Below, piece after piece: positions 22,457 to 33,170 of a stretch of 64,000 bases of DNA. The stretch lies in assembly GCA_037954665.1 (NCBI GenBank), contig JBBMOL010000058.1, forward strand, positions 1 to 64,000, read 5' to 3'. Origin of the DNA: Laguncularia racemosa (Eukaryota; Streptophyta; Magnoliopsida; Myrtales; Combretaceae). The notes under the pieces are model-generated. The model saw only the letters and a list, made by a program, of their open reading frames with translations, was not told the origin of the DNA and did no database searches. Positions within the stretch are counted from its first letter, which is position 1; each line of letters begins with the position of its first letter. Made by a program: the position numbers and the translations under genes.

Positions 22457-23535
22457 TCACGCAGGTCCTGTCCTAACCTTATCTGCTTTACCGGAATTAA
22501 CTGTACTGACGGTAGACTCCTTAGCTTTGTTTCCTCCTAAGGGCCTTTGTGATGACGTGACCTTGGGAGGATCTATTGTCTGGAGCCTGCCTGATGTGAT
22601 GGCATTCTCAATTTGGCACCCCGCTGCTACTACCTCTGCAAAGCTGGATGATGTCTGGCCCATCAGATGTGAGAAGTAGGTCTTATCGAGAGTGTTGACA
22701 AAGATGAATGTCAGCTCTTTTTCAGAAATCGGGGCAACTTCCCAGGTCAATTATTGAGAGGGCAACTTCAATGTTGAATTTGTATTGGTCATAGAATGCT
22801 CGAGCGAGTCTTTCCCAGGTATTGACCTAGTTGAAGTCTAGGTATGCATACCAGACGAGGGCAAGACCGGTAAGACTATTTTGGAAGGTCTGGATCATAA
22901 GCTGGTCATATTGGGCATACTTGCTTATTTTCCGTACATATAGTCTTGTATGCATCTTGGGGCATCCAGTACCATTATATTTTTCAAATTCTGGGGTCTT
23001 GAACTTCTCTGGGTATACCTCTTCCCCATATACTGGTAAGCTAGTGATCATTGCCTGTTCAAAGCCGTCAGGCCCCTCTATTATCTTCATCTTATCAGCC
23101 AGCTATTGAAAAAGTCTCCTTTCCATCTCCTTTTTCCTGTCTTCTATTTCCCTCTTTATGTCATCGGAGGTCGGACCCAGGTTGGCTCTCGGTTCATACT
23201 CAAAAGCTGGGTTGAGGTGAGAATTGATTTCTTCATATTTAGAGGCTGACCCTCCACTACTTTCCCTTTTCTAGCCCCTGAGTGATCTTCTTGAGTTGGT
23301 TGGGTTGTGCGAAGGAGGCCAATACTTTCAGTCAGGAGGTGGACTTATGTAGCCAATTGCTGGACCGTTTGTTCCAAGGATACGATCCTAAGATTTAAGG
23401 CGGCGTCAGCACTTGTGTTGTTATGGTTGTCACTATTGTTGCCACTATTTGCCATTTTGGTCTTTGAGCGAGTACAAATTGAGCTTTTTGGAGGGTTCGA
23501 TTGTTTGGGAGCTATCTTTGATACCTGGCGCACAT
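22457..23535 (-). pseudogene. Gag of element 2
   Basis: Split over several frames: the start region (about 23345-23533, MANSGNNSDNHNNTSADAA), the core (22827-23090, YPEKFKTPEFEKYNGTGCP and NSLTGLALVWYAYLDFN) and the C-terminal part (22457-22750, SEKELTFIFVNTLDKTYF). Colinear with element 1's gag, with independent frameshifts and stops. Confidence 0.82.
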
Positions 23536-23699
23536 TTTTCTTAGTATGATGCAGGTATGTAAATATGATGCATGTATCACACAGATGCTAAAATAAAGGG
23601 ACCAATAATCGATTAATGATATAATATTGAAACTTTATTTTTATTAATATTGGAAACTCGGAGTTTGATACTTGAAAAAAATGAAAAATTATAATAGTA

Positions 23700-25208
23700 A
23701 TTTATTTCCTAGTTCTCTTGGTCTTTTGTTGCGTAGGCGCCGGTTTTCTGCTGATGATAGCTTCTAACTCTCAGACTCTAGCTTGGGTCTTTTCCAACTG
23801 TGCTTCCAAGGCCCTGTTCCTTTAATCAGATTCTTTGAACCGGCCCTTCCAGATATCCTTCTTGTAGTCTGCAGCTTCGAAATATACTTCCATCCGAACC
23901 CTGACTTGCTCCAGATAGGTTCTTAGCTCTGGGTTTACTTTATCTAGCTTAGGTTGGGTGACATCTAGGACCCGGTATGCCCTTTCCCCTGTTTGATATA
24001 GCTGGTGGATTACGAAATCCCTGGTGACTCAGTGCTTGCCCACTTTGCCATCCAGTTCTCTAAGGTCTACATTAGGATTCTCGATTCGGGCTTCCCATAA
24101 GGCTTTGCCCTCTACCAATTTGGCAAACTTCTTGGCTACTAGCAAATTTGGGTCTTAATACTCGAAGGCCGATAAACTATGTCATGAATAGTACCAAACT
24201 GGCGGACTACCGAGTTGGGATGATAACCTATACATCCGCTAATACCGATTAAAGGTACAGCCTGAAGGTTTCTGCAGGTTAGGATGACTTTGTCACAGCA
24301 ACTCTATCTAGCCGTCCACAGGATGTCGTTGACACTGAAACCCTTAAGCACTTCCACCCAACTGTGGCTAGTAAGGTCATCGGGCAGCTTTATCTTCTCT
24401 ATGCGTGAGTCCACGAGGTCCACTTGTTGGGCCAAAGTTTTCCAAACCAGGTTCAGCCCGAAACATTTGAGGTGGCTTACAAACCAGATTAGGATGAGGT
24501 TGATGTTTGAGCGGAGGATCCCGTGGCCCTTTTTCTTGACAAAGTTTAAGTTCTGGATCTGTTCAACCAGTAAAGCCAGGATGTAAGATTTCCCTTCCAA
24601 GAATTGGGCCACCAGTTTTGCAACTTTGTAATGGACATAAAAAGTTCCGGTGGGGAAAAGTATGATAGCGAAGGCTGTCAGGATGAAAGCACTCACCCTT
24701 CTCTGTTTATAGCTCTTGGGGTCCCCATATAATATGTCTTTCCTATCCCCGTTATCTTCCCGGGCTATGAACCAGGCTTCTAACTCATCCATTCGTATGC
24801 AATATCTGTTACAATTTGCTAAGGCTTCGTTGATTGCTATCTTGCAAATACCCAGAAGTCTACTGAAGATACCGGCTGGCCCAACCTCAAGATCAGGCAC
24901 ATACACTTCGCTGGTTAGTGATGGAGCCTGTAGAAGTTGGGTGTACTCTTCTAGAGTGGGAGTGATCTCATGTGGCCCAACGAAGAAAGCTGCGGACTCT
25001 ACTTCCCATAGATGGAGAATGGCCCGTATCAAAGGTAAGTTCATTTCCATCTTCTTCAGTGAGAGGATAGGCCCTATCTTCTGCTGAATAAAGGCCCGCT
25101 CTTCCGGGTGTACAGAGTAAACCAGTGGTCCAGCACCAACTTTGGGTCTAGAGGTTTGCAAACTCGGGTTTCTTTGTGGAGGAGGCGGTCGACTGTGGAA
25201 CTAGCCAT
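23700..25208 (-). pseudogene. ORF1 of element 2
   Basis: The start ATG (complement of 25206-25208) follows TTGTAATAG, exactly as in element 1. A one-base deletion near 25110 shifts the frame early. The frame at 24304-25161 then carries KIGPILSLKKMEMNLPLIRA, EITPTLEEYTQLLQAPSL and CFGLNLVWKTLAQQVDLVD. It shows the uninterrupted version of the site where element 3 entered element 1. Stops appear after DILWTAR (about 24303), and at 24029-24031, where the TGA matches element 1's TGA codon for codon. The lysine-rich tail ends near 23715. Confidence 0.8.
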
Positions 25209-25728
25209 CTATTACAACAGAAATTTCTAATTACAAAAAAAAAAAACTATATTACAATGATAACATTACAGGGAAATGCATCTGAACTCCATGAACAGAA
25301 TAAAAGTATTACATCATTAATCGATTGTCAGGCCATGACTTCATGTATGTAGATAGGTGGGTTCTAATAGGTCCCAAGCTCTATGGCCTCCCGCATTCTC
25401 GAAAAAATAGATCTCAAGCCATATCGAAGCATTGGGTGAGGTAGCCTAATCGGTTCCGAATGGTGATCAAATCACTTCGCCTGAAACCTACACAATGGCC
25501 CCTCGTCTTAGGGTCCTAAGACAGTCTAGGTTTGACCGTATCTACTCATACAATTTACATGCATGCAGACTCAACAATAAAAGTAAATAATCGAACCCTA
25601 AATGTAATTAAATCCTTGAAAGGTTAGCAATAGTATAACAAGCCAAAAAAGACATTTCTTGAAAAAGTGATTTGAGGAGATTCAGGTGGCTAGCCTATTA
25701 AAGAGCATCCCTAGTGGAGTCGCCATCC
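25209..25728 (-). other. Leader and primer-binding site of element 2
   Basis: Leader between LTR and ORF1, with a poly-A/T tract at 25236-25247. Three bases inside the LTR end, the complement of 25708-25725 reads TGGCGACTCCACTAGGGA. This has the TGG start expected of a PBS. Ogre elements are reported to use tRNA-Arg; I cannot confirm the tRNA from memory. Confidence 0.7.
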
Positions 25729-27065
25729 TGTCGTGTCTAATTTTTTTATTTTCCATTCCTAATCCGATATATACTAGACCCTATGCTCATCTAATGTAGA
25801 TCTTCGACTTGAGTTAGGAATTTCATTTTATTTTGGAGTCGCCACCTAACTGTGGTTGGGAAAGATTAAATTAGGACTAATTGAGCAGATTAATCCTAAT
25901 TTGAACCACTAGTCAGCGAGATTTCCTCTTTTTTTTTGTGAAAGAGGAAATGAAAAACCAGAGTTTCTAGGTTCGGAGGCTAACTTATTAAAACTTTAAA
26001 GTTACCACCCTATTCTCCTGAAATCTAAACCTTATCCTAATGTCTTTTATTTTATTATTTTTTTGTTATCTTTTTATTGTGTTTTTGGATAACTTATTCT
26101 AAAAAAATGATTTTTTATTCTTTTTAGAGTTGTCTCAAACAGGTGCTTACGTACCTGCTATTCAGGATCAAACAGGCTGTAGTTCGCTCTTCATGAAAAA
26201 TTTTAATGTGTTTGTAAATTTTAATTACGAAATTACATTTGGTTTACATTTTTATCATTTTAGTATTTTTCTGAAAAATCTAAGCCTAAGCTTAATTATT
26301 TGATTTTTTTTCAAAAAAAAAATGATCATTTTGAGGAAAAAACCAATTTTGGATTTATTATTAACAAAAACATTTTTCTAAGTGGTAAAAATTTATTTCT
26401 CTCTTTTTTTAACCTACCTTTAATATTATTATTTGTTTTTATCTTTTATTAATTTTTTTATTTTTATTTTTTATTATTAATTTTTTAAAAAAATTCTCTT
26501 ATATTATTTTATCTACTAAAAATCTAAATTTTATCATTTTTTTTCTAATATATCTTTATCATTTTTTATTATTTTATTATTTTATAATTTATTATTATTA
26601 TTATTATTTTATTATTTTACTATTATTTTCTATTATTTACTCTAAACTAAATCCTAAAAAAACTAATCTAAATTTTAATATTTTTCTATTTTTTTAATTA
26701 TAAATAACAAATAAATAAATAAATAATAAAATACAAAAAAATCGAAAAATCCGACTTACTTGGATTCGGGTCGGTGCGCTGGTCGAGTCGGATCGGGTCA
26801 AAGCGGGTCGGGTCGGGTCGAACAGTCATGGCGGCTGGGGATGCTCGTTGACGGCGTTCTTGCAACCTTTTGAGGAGGTTGAGGAGTCGTTTCCTAGGTT
26901 TTCGGGGGTGGGGAACTTAATCGTGGTGGTGGATTTCTCCAAAAATGCCTCCTAGTGGCAGTTCGAGGCTTGGCCAGCGGTCGCGGCTCGAGGAACTCCG
27001 GTGAAGCTTCGATTTCTCTCTTTTTCTTACTTCTGATCCATGCTTTGGCTTCCTGCCTTTGTCCT

Positions 27066-27074
27066 CTATTTATA
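27066..27074 (-). promoter_or_regulatory. TATA box of the element 2 LTR
   Basis: TATAAATAG on the minus strand, about 690 bp from the LTR start, the same offset as in element 1's LTR. Confidence 0.65.
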
Positions 27075-27411
27075 GCCGCAAGGAATTGAGCTGGATGAGC
27101 TCGGATTTCCTCCGATTGAGGCAAATCGGATTTCGGCTAAAAAAAACCATCTCCAATTTGTGTAAATCCATCAATTTGTTGCGATTTGATTCCAATTAGA
27201 TGATGTTTATCCTATTTTAGTTAAAGATCTGTTGAATTTGTGCAAAAAATCGAATCAAAATGGCCAAAATGCAATTTTTCCCTTGCTGGCGACGATCTTG
27301 GACAAAGGAGGAAGAAGGTCACGCGCCCGGCGCGCTCGTTCGTGCCAGCCAATTAGCTGCTGACACGTGTCCTGAGCGAGGAAAAAATTTGCAAAACGTG
27401 GAATCTGCTTC

Positions 27412-27490
27412 CCCCGCGTTTCGAACCTACGACCTAACCCCCTCCCCGCGTGCACAAGGCCATGGCTTGGACCAGCTGGGCTAGCCAACT
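27412..27490 (-). other. tRNA-like A-box/B-box segment in the element 2 LTR
   Basis: On the minus strand TGGCTAGCCCAGCTGG (27472-27487) fits the A-box consensus well, and TAGGTTCGAAAC (about 27418-27429) resembles a B box. They lie about 265-345 bp from the LTR start, matching element 1. The segments between the boxes differ between the two LTRs. Confidence 0.5.
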
Positions 27491-27820
27491 TACTCGTTTT
27501 TTTTTTTCGCAATTTGCATATATGCAATGCAATTTTTATTAAATTTTTTATTTTTTTGAAATTCCAAAAATTTGTAAAAGTTATTTAATCCCTTTTATTA
27601 CTATTTCTACAATTATTTTCCAAAATTGAGGTATTTTTCCTATTTATTTTATTTTTTGAATATTTTTCCTATTTTTGCTAAATTAGAAAAAAAATGTAAA
27701 AAATAAAAAAAAAATGAAAATTGATTATTATTGATCATTAAGGGCAAAAATGGGGTATTTACAAATACATTTGCCAATTTAACTTGAAATTATGTTTTAA
27801 TTGAATTTCATTTCATGTAG

Positions 27821-28093
27821 ATTGTACAATATCCTGTGGAGCATCTTAAGAAATTTAGGATGTTGCCATCAAAGGGTGTCCTTTTGTATGGTTCTTCTAG
27901 ATGCGGAAAGACTCTTCTAGCTAAAGCTATTGCTAATGAATGCCAAGTAAATTCCATTAGTGTGAAAGGTCCAGAGTTGCTCTCTATGTGGTTTGGAGAG
28001 AGTGAGGCAAATGTTCAAGAAATGTTTTACAAAGCTAGGCAGTCAGCACCCTGTGTTCTGTTCTTTCATGAACTGGACTCAATTACTACCTAG
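27821..28093 (+). pseudogene. CDC48-type AAA ATPase exon (D2 domain fragment)
   Basis: After a 3' splice site (TTTCATGTAG, 27811-27820) the exon reads IVQYPVEHL, SKGVLLYGSSRCGKTLLAKA, ANECQVNSISVKGPELLSMW, FGESEANVQEMFYKARQSAP and CVLFFHELDSITT. This is the D2 ATPase module of CDC48/p97, a protein-unfolding ATPase acting with ubiquitin. The Walker A motif is GSSRCGKT instead of GPPGCGKT, and Walker B is FFHELD instead of FFDELD, so ATP hydrolysis would be lost. The final codon before the donor (GTTTGT) is TAG where the family has CAG (Q). No other CDC48 exon is visible. A gene fragment, with element 2 only 57 bp upstream. Confidence 0.85.
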
Positions 28094-28284
28094 GTTTGTG
28101 CTTTACTTGTGTACGTAGTAAACAGTGCAATGATAGAGGACTTATTTGAGAATGGAGACCTGTAAGTTTGGATATATTAGGGGATGACATGGTTGAAAAT
28201 GTCCCTAACTTAGTGCCATTCCAAGAAACACAACCTCTGTGTTGACTTTCCAAGTTTCTATGAATTATGTTGTTTGTTGTTTGA

Positions 28285-28781
28285 AGAATGCAAAGAGGTG
28301 ATTCCATCTCTCGTATATGTTGTTGCAAGATTTGCTGATCTACCTAAATTGCATGAACTCCGAAGTTTACTTACAGAGAAATATGGAAATTATCTTGATC
28401 CATTCATAAATAAGTAGGTGATAGCTCAAGCTAAATCATAGCTTTTCATGGTTTAAAAGTTATGCAAATTTACATGCTCCATTTTAGAACCATTTTGTTT
28501 TTAAATGACTTAGTAAAGATTTAAAGTCTTGATCTTCTACTCAAATATCAAGCTGACACCATAACTAACTGATTTAAATTCTTAAGCTTGTAAATCGACA
28601 TGGATTTTTACATTTTATAATTTATTAGTTTAATTATCACCAAATGAATTTGGTAGATCTTGTTCATGTAGTACTGCTCTAATTGCTTTCTCTGGTTTAG
28701 TTCATGGAGAAGTTGAGGCCACAATCCCCTACTAGGGATTCCAAGAACTTGGAGCAAAAGCTATTTACTCCATCTAATCAA
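28285..28781 (+). pseudogene. IST1-like gene fragment (two exons)
   Basis: The first exon (about 28287-28414, after TTTGAAG) reads ECKEVIPSLVYVVARFADLP and KLHELRSLLTEKYGNYLDPF. This resembles the helical domain of IST1-like proteins, which regulate ESCRT-III and Vps4 in multivesicular body sorting. The second exon (28701-28781) reads FMEKLRPQSPTRDSKNLEQK and ends at a good donor (CAA/GTAAG). The donor of the first exon seems to lack a base, giving TAG at 28415. It is the same orientation as the CDC48 fragment but an unrelated family. Recognised from memory, not by search. Confidence 0.55.
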
Positions 28782-30980
28782 GTAAGTTTCTATTTTGATT
28801 CATAGGGTTCTTTCCATTTTAAATTATCCTAGTGACTTCCTTTGTTAAGATTCTAAATATTTGAATTAGAGTATCAAAATGGTTATGAACTCCCACAAAA
28901 TCAAGTTTTCTTGGTACTCTAATATGTTTGAGTAGACAATAAACTATGATGTATAGAAGATAAGTGCACCAAAAACATTGTAGCTTTTTTATTAAAGGGG
29001 ATCATGTAGTGGATGACCGAACATGTAACTTAAGGGAGGGAAGCAGCATTTAAGAGAGATGAACCATAAAAAATACATATATTTTGGAAATTTTTCTAAG
29101 TTTTAAGGGATATTATGCCTTTAAAAAGTTGAAGTTAGGGGCAAGCATAGGTTGTGGCCCTCCGCTTAGTTTGTCGTTGGATACATGTGTTGTAGGAGAG
29201 ATGACAATAATCTAAGAGTGCTTATAAGGTATCTAGTACAGTATCTTTTATATACAAAGTCATTTACTCTTGTCACTAAGATGCCATACCATTGTTGTTC
29301 TAGTTTTATCCTTTATACACCTTTTTATATGTAGTCCTCTTCTTTTTTTAGTTTCATAGAAAGTCTTATTCTTGAACCTTGATTGTCTTGCTTTGCCTTT
29401 CATTACTATTTTTTAAATTGTCTTTTTGTAGCAAGTATCTTTCTGATTTATGGAGGTGACTTTTTTTAATTGATATGTCGTGTTTCACAGCATATTTGTA
29501 AAACTCTTCATTATTTGGTTTTAGAACCTGAGTCAACAAAGTGATATTGCTAATCTACTGGGGGGGGTTTAAGCTTATGAATGCACAATATGTATGCATT
29601 CCATTGTACTAGGAATTTAAGGAGCTCTTTTCTAAGACATTTTCAATGAAGGTACTCTAGAACTATTAAAACATGTTGGTTTTCATATTTGTTTGTTCAT
29701 TTTTTTCTCGTTATTTAATATGGATGAGTGGAAGAGGCATCTAGTGTGGATGGCTCTCAACTCAAGACTCAAGGGTCAAATATGAGAATGCTACAAATAT
29801 TTGTATCATTACTTCATATTGTTACATATTGTGCTAGTTACCTCAAGAGTGCTTCTTGAAAACCTTGGATGAAATTGTGGAAGACTACATTGAAATTCAT
29901 GACCTCAAGTGTCAAAAAATGACAAAAATAAAAGATTGTGAGAAGAACTTGAAGTGAAGAAACAATGGAGCAAAAAATGAGATGTTCAGTTTAAAAAATT
30001 AAAAAATTTACAGCGTGCTCAAGAAGATAAGGTACATCTTCTAATTTAGCTTAATTTGAAGTTCATTTTTTTCAATTTTTCTCCATGGCTTATTTTATTT
30101 TTGGAATGGTGTCTTAGTTGTTATGTTGTTTCACTAAGTTTTTTCTTCGTAAAGATTGAGTTAACTTACAATCCTATTGTTCTTAATGATGTTGACATTT
30201 CTATTATTTAAGAAGTAATGATATTTGCAGCTGATGGAGTCTTCTATTTTCCATATATAGTACTATATCTCTCTTTTTCCATAAGATTAGTTTTTTACTA
30301 GATTTTTATCTTCTTGTAGCTGAACAATGTATTTCAAGTTTTGCAAAGGTTTCTTCCGGACTTCTCATCTAATTCAAGTGAATTATTAAACGTCACAATC
30401 ACGTTTATTGCATCGTTATATTAATTAAGTTATCTTACACCTTTTATACGTTTATGTGATAGGATCTCCAAGCAATGGGGAGTTTATTATGCCTTCCCCC
30501 TGATCATCATGATAATAGTGAAAGTGGCAAAGAGGATAGATTGTGAAAGGGAGTTTATTTTGGTTCTAACCATTTTTAAGAGGGTGATGAAAGCAGAGAA
30601 GAAAGTAATTTGTGAATGATGGTTTATTTTGTTAGTAACTTTTTAATAGATGATAATCAGACTAAGCAATAGAGTAACTAGTTTATGAATTATAGTTTAT
30701 TGTATGGTCACTTTTTTTAAGTTGATTATCAATTTGGGCAACAGTAGGCTATCAATAGAGAGTTTATTTTACTACTAAGTTCTATAAAGTTTTGATAATA
30801 TTGTTTAAGATATGTTAATGTCTACTTTTGTAAAGTGTAGTTGATGATGGAAGTGGACAATTATAAGCATATATCCAAATGTCCACATTTTTTACCTTTA
30901 TTATTTTATTGCATATTATTTTATTACAGGTTTAAGTTGTTACATCTATAAATAAACTTATCATATCATTATAACAATTA
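28782..30980 (+). other. AT-rich non-coding region after the gene fragments
   Basis: No ORF of note. Short stretches near 29870-30010 look like decayed, purine-rich coding sequence (Lys/Glu-rich) but cannot be assigned. They could be further exons of the IST1-like fragment. A G7 run occurs at 29561. Confidence 0.4.
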
Positions 30981-31440
30981 TTTTTTATGATGTTTAAACG
31001 TTACTAAAAACCTCTTAATCACACTTAAACGTTACTAAATATTAGTTATTTTTTTGTGTTTAAACGTTACAAAAACTGCTTATTAGTAACATTTAAACTT
31101 TTTGTTATAACGTTTAAATGTTACCAATTTTTTAAGTTTTTGTGACGTTTAAACGTTACTAGAAATAATGAATTTTGGCAAACAATTTTGGCATCAAATT
31201 ATTTACTTTTAGTAACGTTCAAACGTTACTAAATGTCACTTATTGGTGATGTTTAAACGTTATTATTATCAGTTTATTTATGATGTTTATAGCATTGGTG
31301 ACGTTTACCTTTTAAACATCACCAAATACTTTCTGTAACAAATATTTAGTAACGTCTATTTGTAACATTTAATAAACGTCATTAAATGTTTTTTATAACA
31401 TTTATTTAATTTTGGATAACGTTTATTAAACATCACGAAA
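30981..31440. repeat. GTTTAAACGTTACTAA palindrome array
   Basis: About ten variants of (AAC)GTTTAAACGTTA(CTAAA) in both orientations over 460 bp; each core is the palindrome GTTTAAAC or a near copy (30991, 31057, 31145, 31247 and others). The spacing is irregular (25-100 bp). Dense short inverted motifs of this kind are typical of subterminal regions of plant DNA transposons, especially CACTA types, but no CACTA-type end was found. Confidence 0.75.
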
Positions 31441-33170
31441 CGTCAAAATTCTTATACTGAAATATAAACCCATTTGGACACAGATTCTCCACATAACATG
31501 CTAACATAAATTGCTAATCTTATTTGGAATAAAAATTTTCAAACCAATTTATAAGTAAAAGGTAATAAAAATTATTTCAAAAATAATTATTATATTTTTT
31601 CTCTAAAAGTTTTAGGTAAACATATCCTAAAAAATCTAAAAGTAAGAAACACACCTTAAAGAAAGCTAATGAAAGAGGCAACCCCCCCAACCGCCCCTTT
31701 TTTTTTTTTAAAGAAATATAAAATTGCTTGCGTGTAAGATAGATGATCTCATAGAAAAAGTTTACCCTTCCTCGTGCGCTCGAGCTTTTGGAATACCTTC
31801 AGATAAAACCATAAAAAAATAAAATAAAATAAAACACAATCATGAGAACCTTACCTAAAGATACTAGATGCTTGTAGTTCAATCTCAGTCCCATCTTTTG
31901 ATCCCGGTTTTTCCCTGCCTTCTCGAAGCCCACTAGGCCCAATTAGACCGTAACCCTGACGAAAATTTTTAACCAGGCCCTAGGCCCAATGGGGATTCCT
32001 CTTAACTTCTTCTACATTGTCTCATCTTGTATCGAATAAGCAGAAATTTAAACACCCCTCGTCCCACCCCCCCCCCCCCCCCCCCCCTTTTTTTTTTTTT
32101 GTCACGGAAAGTCGCTGATTGATATCCTTTAAGCGTATATTAATTTTTTTTTGGAAAATATTAAATTTTAAAATTAAAAAAAAAAAGACTTACAAAAAAG
32201 TTATAGGATACTTGTTTAACAAATTCTTTTTGTAGTATGCATCTAACCGTAATTTTCAAAAAAAAAAAATAATAGTAATTAACTTCCATGCGACTAGAAA
32301 GCTAAATTTGATATTAGGAGGGTAAATTCACCTTGTATCGTAAAGAAGAAAGTAGACGTGTTATACCTACTCTTAAACATATATATTTCATTAAACATTG
32401 TACGCATAGAAAATTGGGGCATTTATAATAAAAAGTGGAACTCGTGTGTGACTCAATTTTTTTCCTAAGAAGTGAATGTATAAATTTGCACATGGGATCC
32501 TTTATGGTTGTCTTCATAACTCACACAAATTTAAAAGTTTAAAAGTTCACCTGATATTCTACGTCTTCCCAATTTATCATTTGTTGCTCCCATGAGAAAA
32601 AAAATAAAAAATCATTCACCTTAATCCTTCATCTTTATATCTGTGAGTTGAAATCATTTGCGGTTTGAGATGATTAGATACTTCTATGGAAGACTTTCTT
32701 GTGGAATAAATCATCTTTTTAGCCAAAAGAATATATATATATATTTAGTGACATTGCATGTTCATTGAACCATGTAAGCATTACACCTCAAAGAATAAGG
32801 GGAAATCTAGTCATTTTATTATTAGGTTCTTAAATTTGGTTAAAAATTGATGCTTCTCTTAAAATCGCGATTAAACCCAATTCACCCCTTAGTATCAAAA
32901 CTAGTGTCTATGTAATACCCATATATTTAAAGGAGAAGATTGTGGTACCTCATGTGAATAGAAGTTCCGTATGAACTATGGGAGATATTAATTAGTAGTG
33001 TATAAGATTGAATGGTGAATAATATATCAATACTAGTTGAAAACTTTTGAATTAAGTAATTCAAAAAATGGCCCATTAGTATTTGTTGGTATGGTTATTA
33101 ACTACTTTTTGCTTGGGGCTTTACACTTTAATTTTTATTAAGTATTTAATCATATCTCAGATTAAAGATT
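31441..33170. other. AT-rich spacer with promoter-like and homopolymer tracts
   Basis: No gene. GGCCCA/TGGGCC-type motifs cluster at 31930-31995 (three to four within 65 bp), resembling site II elements of plant housekeeping promoters, but no ORF follows on either side. A C21 run followed directly by T13 lies at 32067-32100, and a (TA) run at 32732-32742. Confidence 0.5.
32930..33125 (+). repeat. ~190 bp repeat, copy 1
   Basis: Starts AGATTGTGGTACCTCATGTG and ends TATTAACTACTTTTTGCTTG followed by a GGGCTTTACA-like end. The same block occurs at 34882-35072 and 35226-35412, and inverted at 34453-34644. Confidence 0.7.

Larger units (their letters stand above)
19632..27763 (-). mobile_element. 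Element 2: Ogre/Tat-like retrotransposon, host of element 1
   Basis: Minus strand. From right to left: 5' LTR (25729-27763), PBS, leader, ORF1, gag, protease, RNase H, second RNase H, and the start of integrase, cut at 19632 by the end of element 1's LTR. It is the same family as element 1 but a separate insertion. A deletion of about 1.8 kb removes the end of protease and most of RT (junction near 21060). More stops than in element 1 agree with it being the older copy. The rest of its integrase and its 3' LTR should lie left of the window. Confidence 0.85.
25729..27763 (-). repeat. 5' LTR of element 2
   Basis: 2035 bp; on the minus strand it begins TGTAAATACCCCATTTTTGC and ends AGACACGACA. 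It carries a TATAAATAG box (complement of 27066-27074), a GGGTC repeat (26765-26820) and an AT-rich U5 (26040-26750). The bases after it, AATAC (27764-27768), should be one copy of its target duplication; the other is outside the window. Confidence 0.9.

Noticed and set aside
30300..30325. CTTCTTGTAG as a CACTA-type terminus
   Set aside because: It does not end in the expected TAGTG, lies before the palindrome array rather than after it, and has no partner or 3-bp duplication.
30870..31490. CCAAATG inverted pair as terminal repeats of the palindrome array
   Set aside because: Only seven to eight bases match and the flanks show no duplication.
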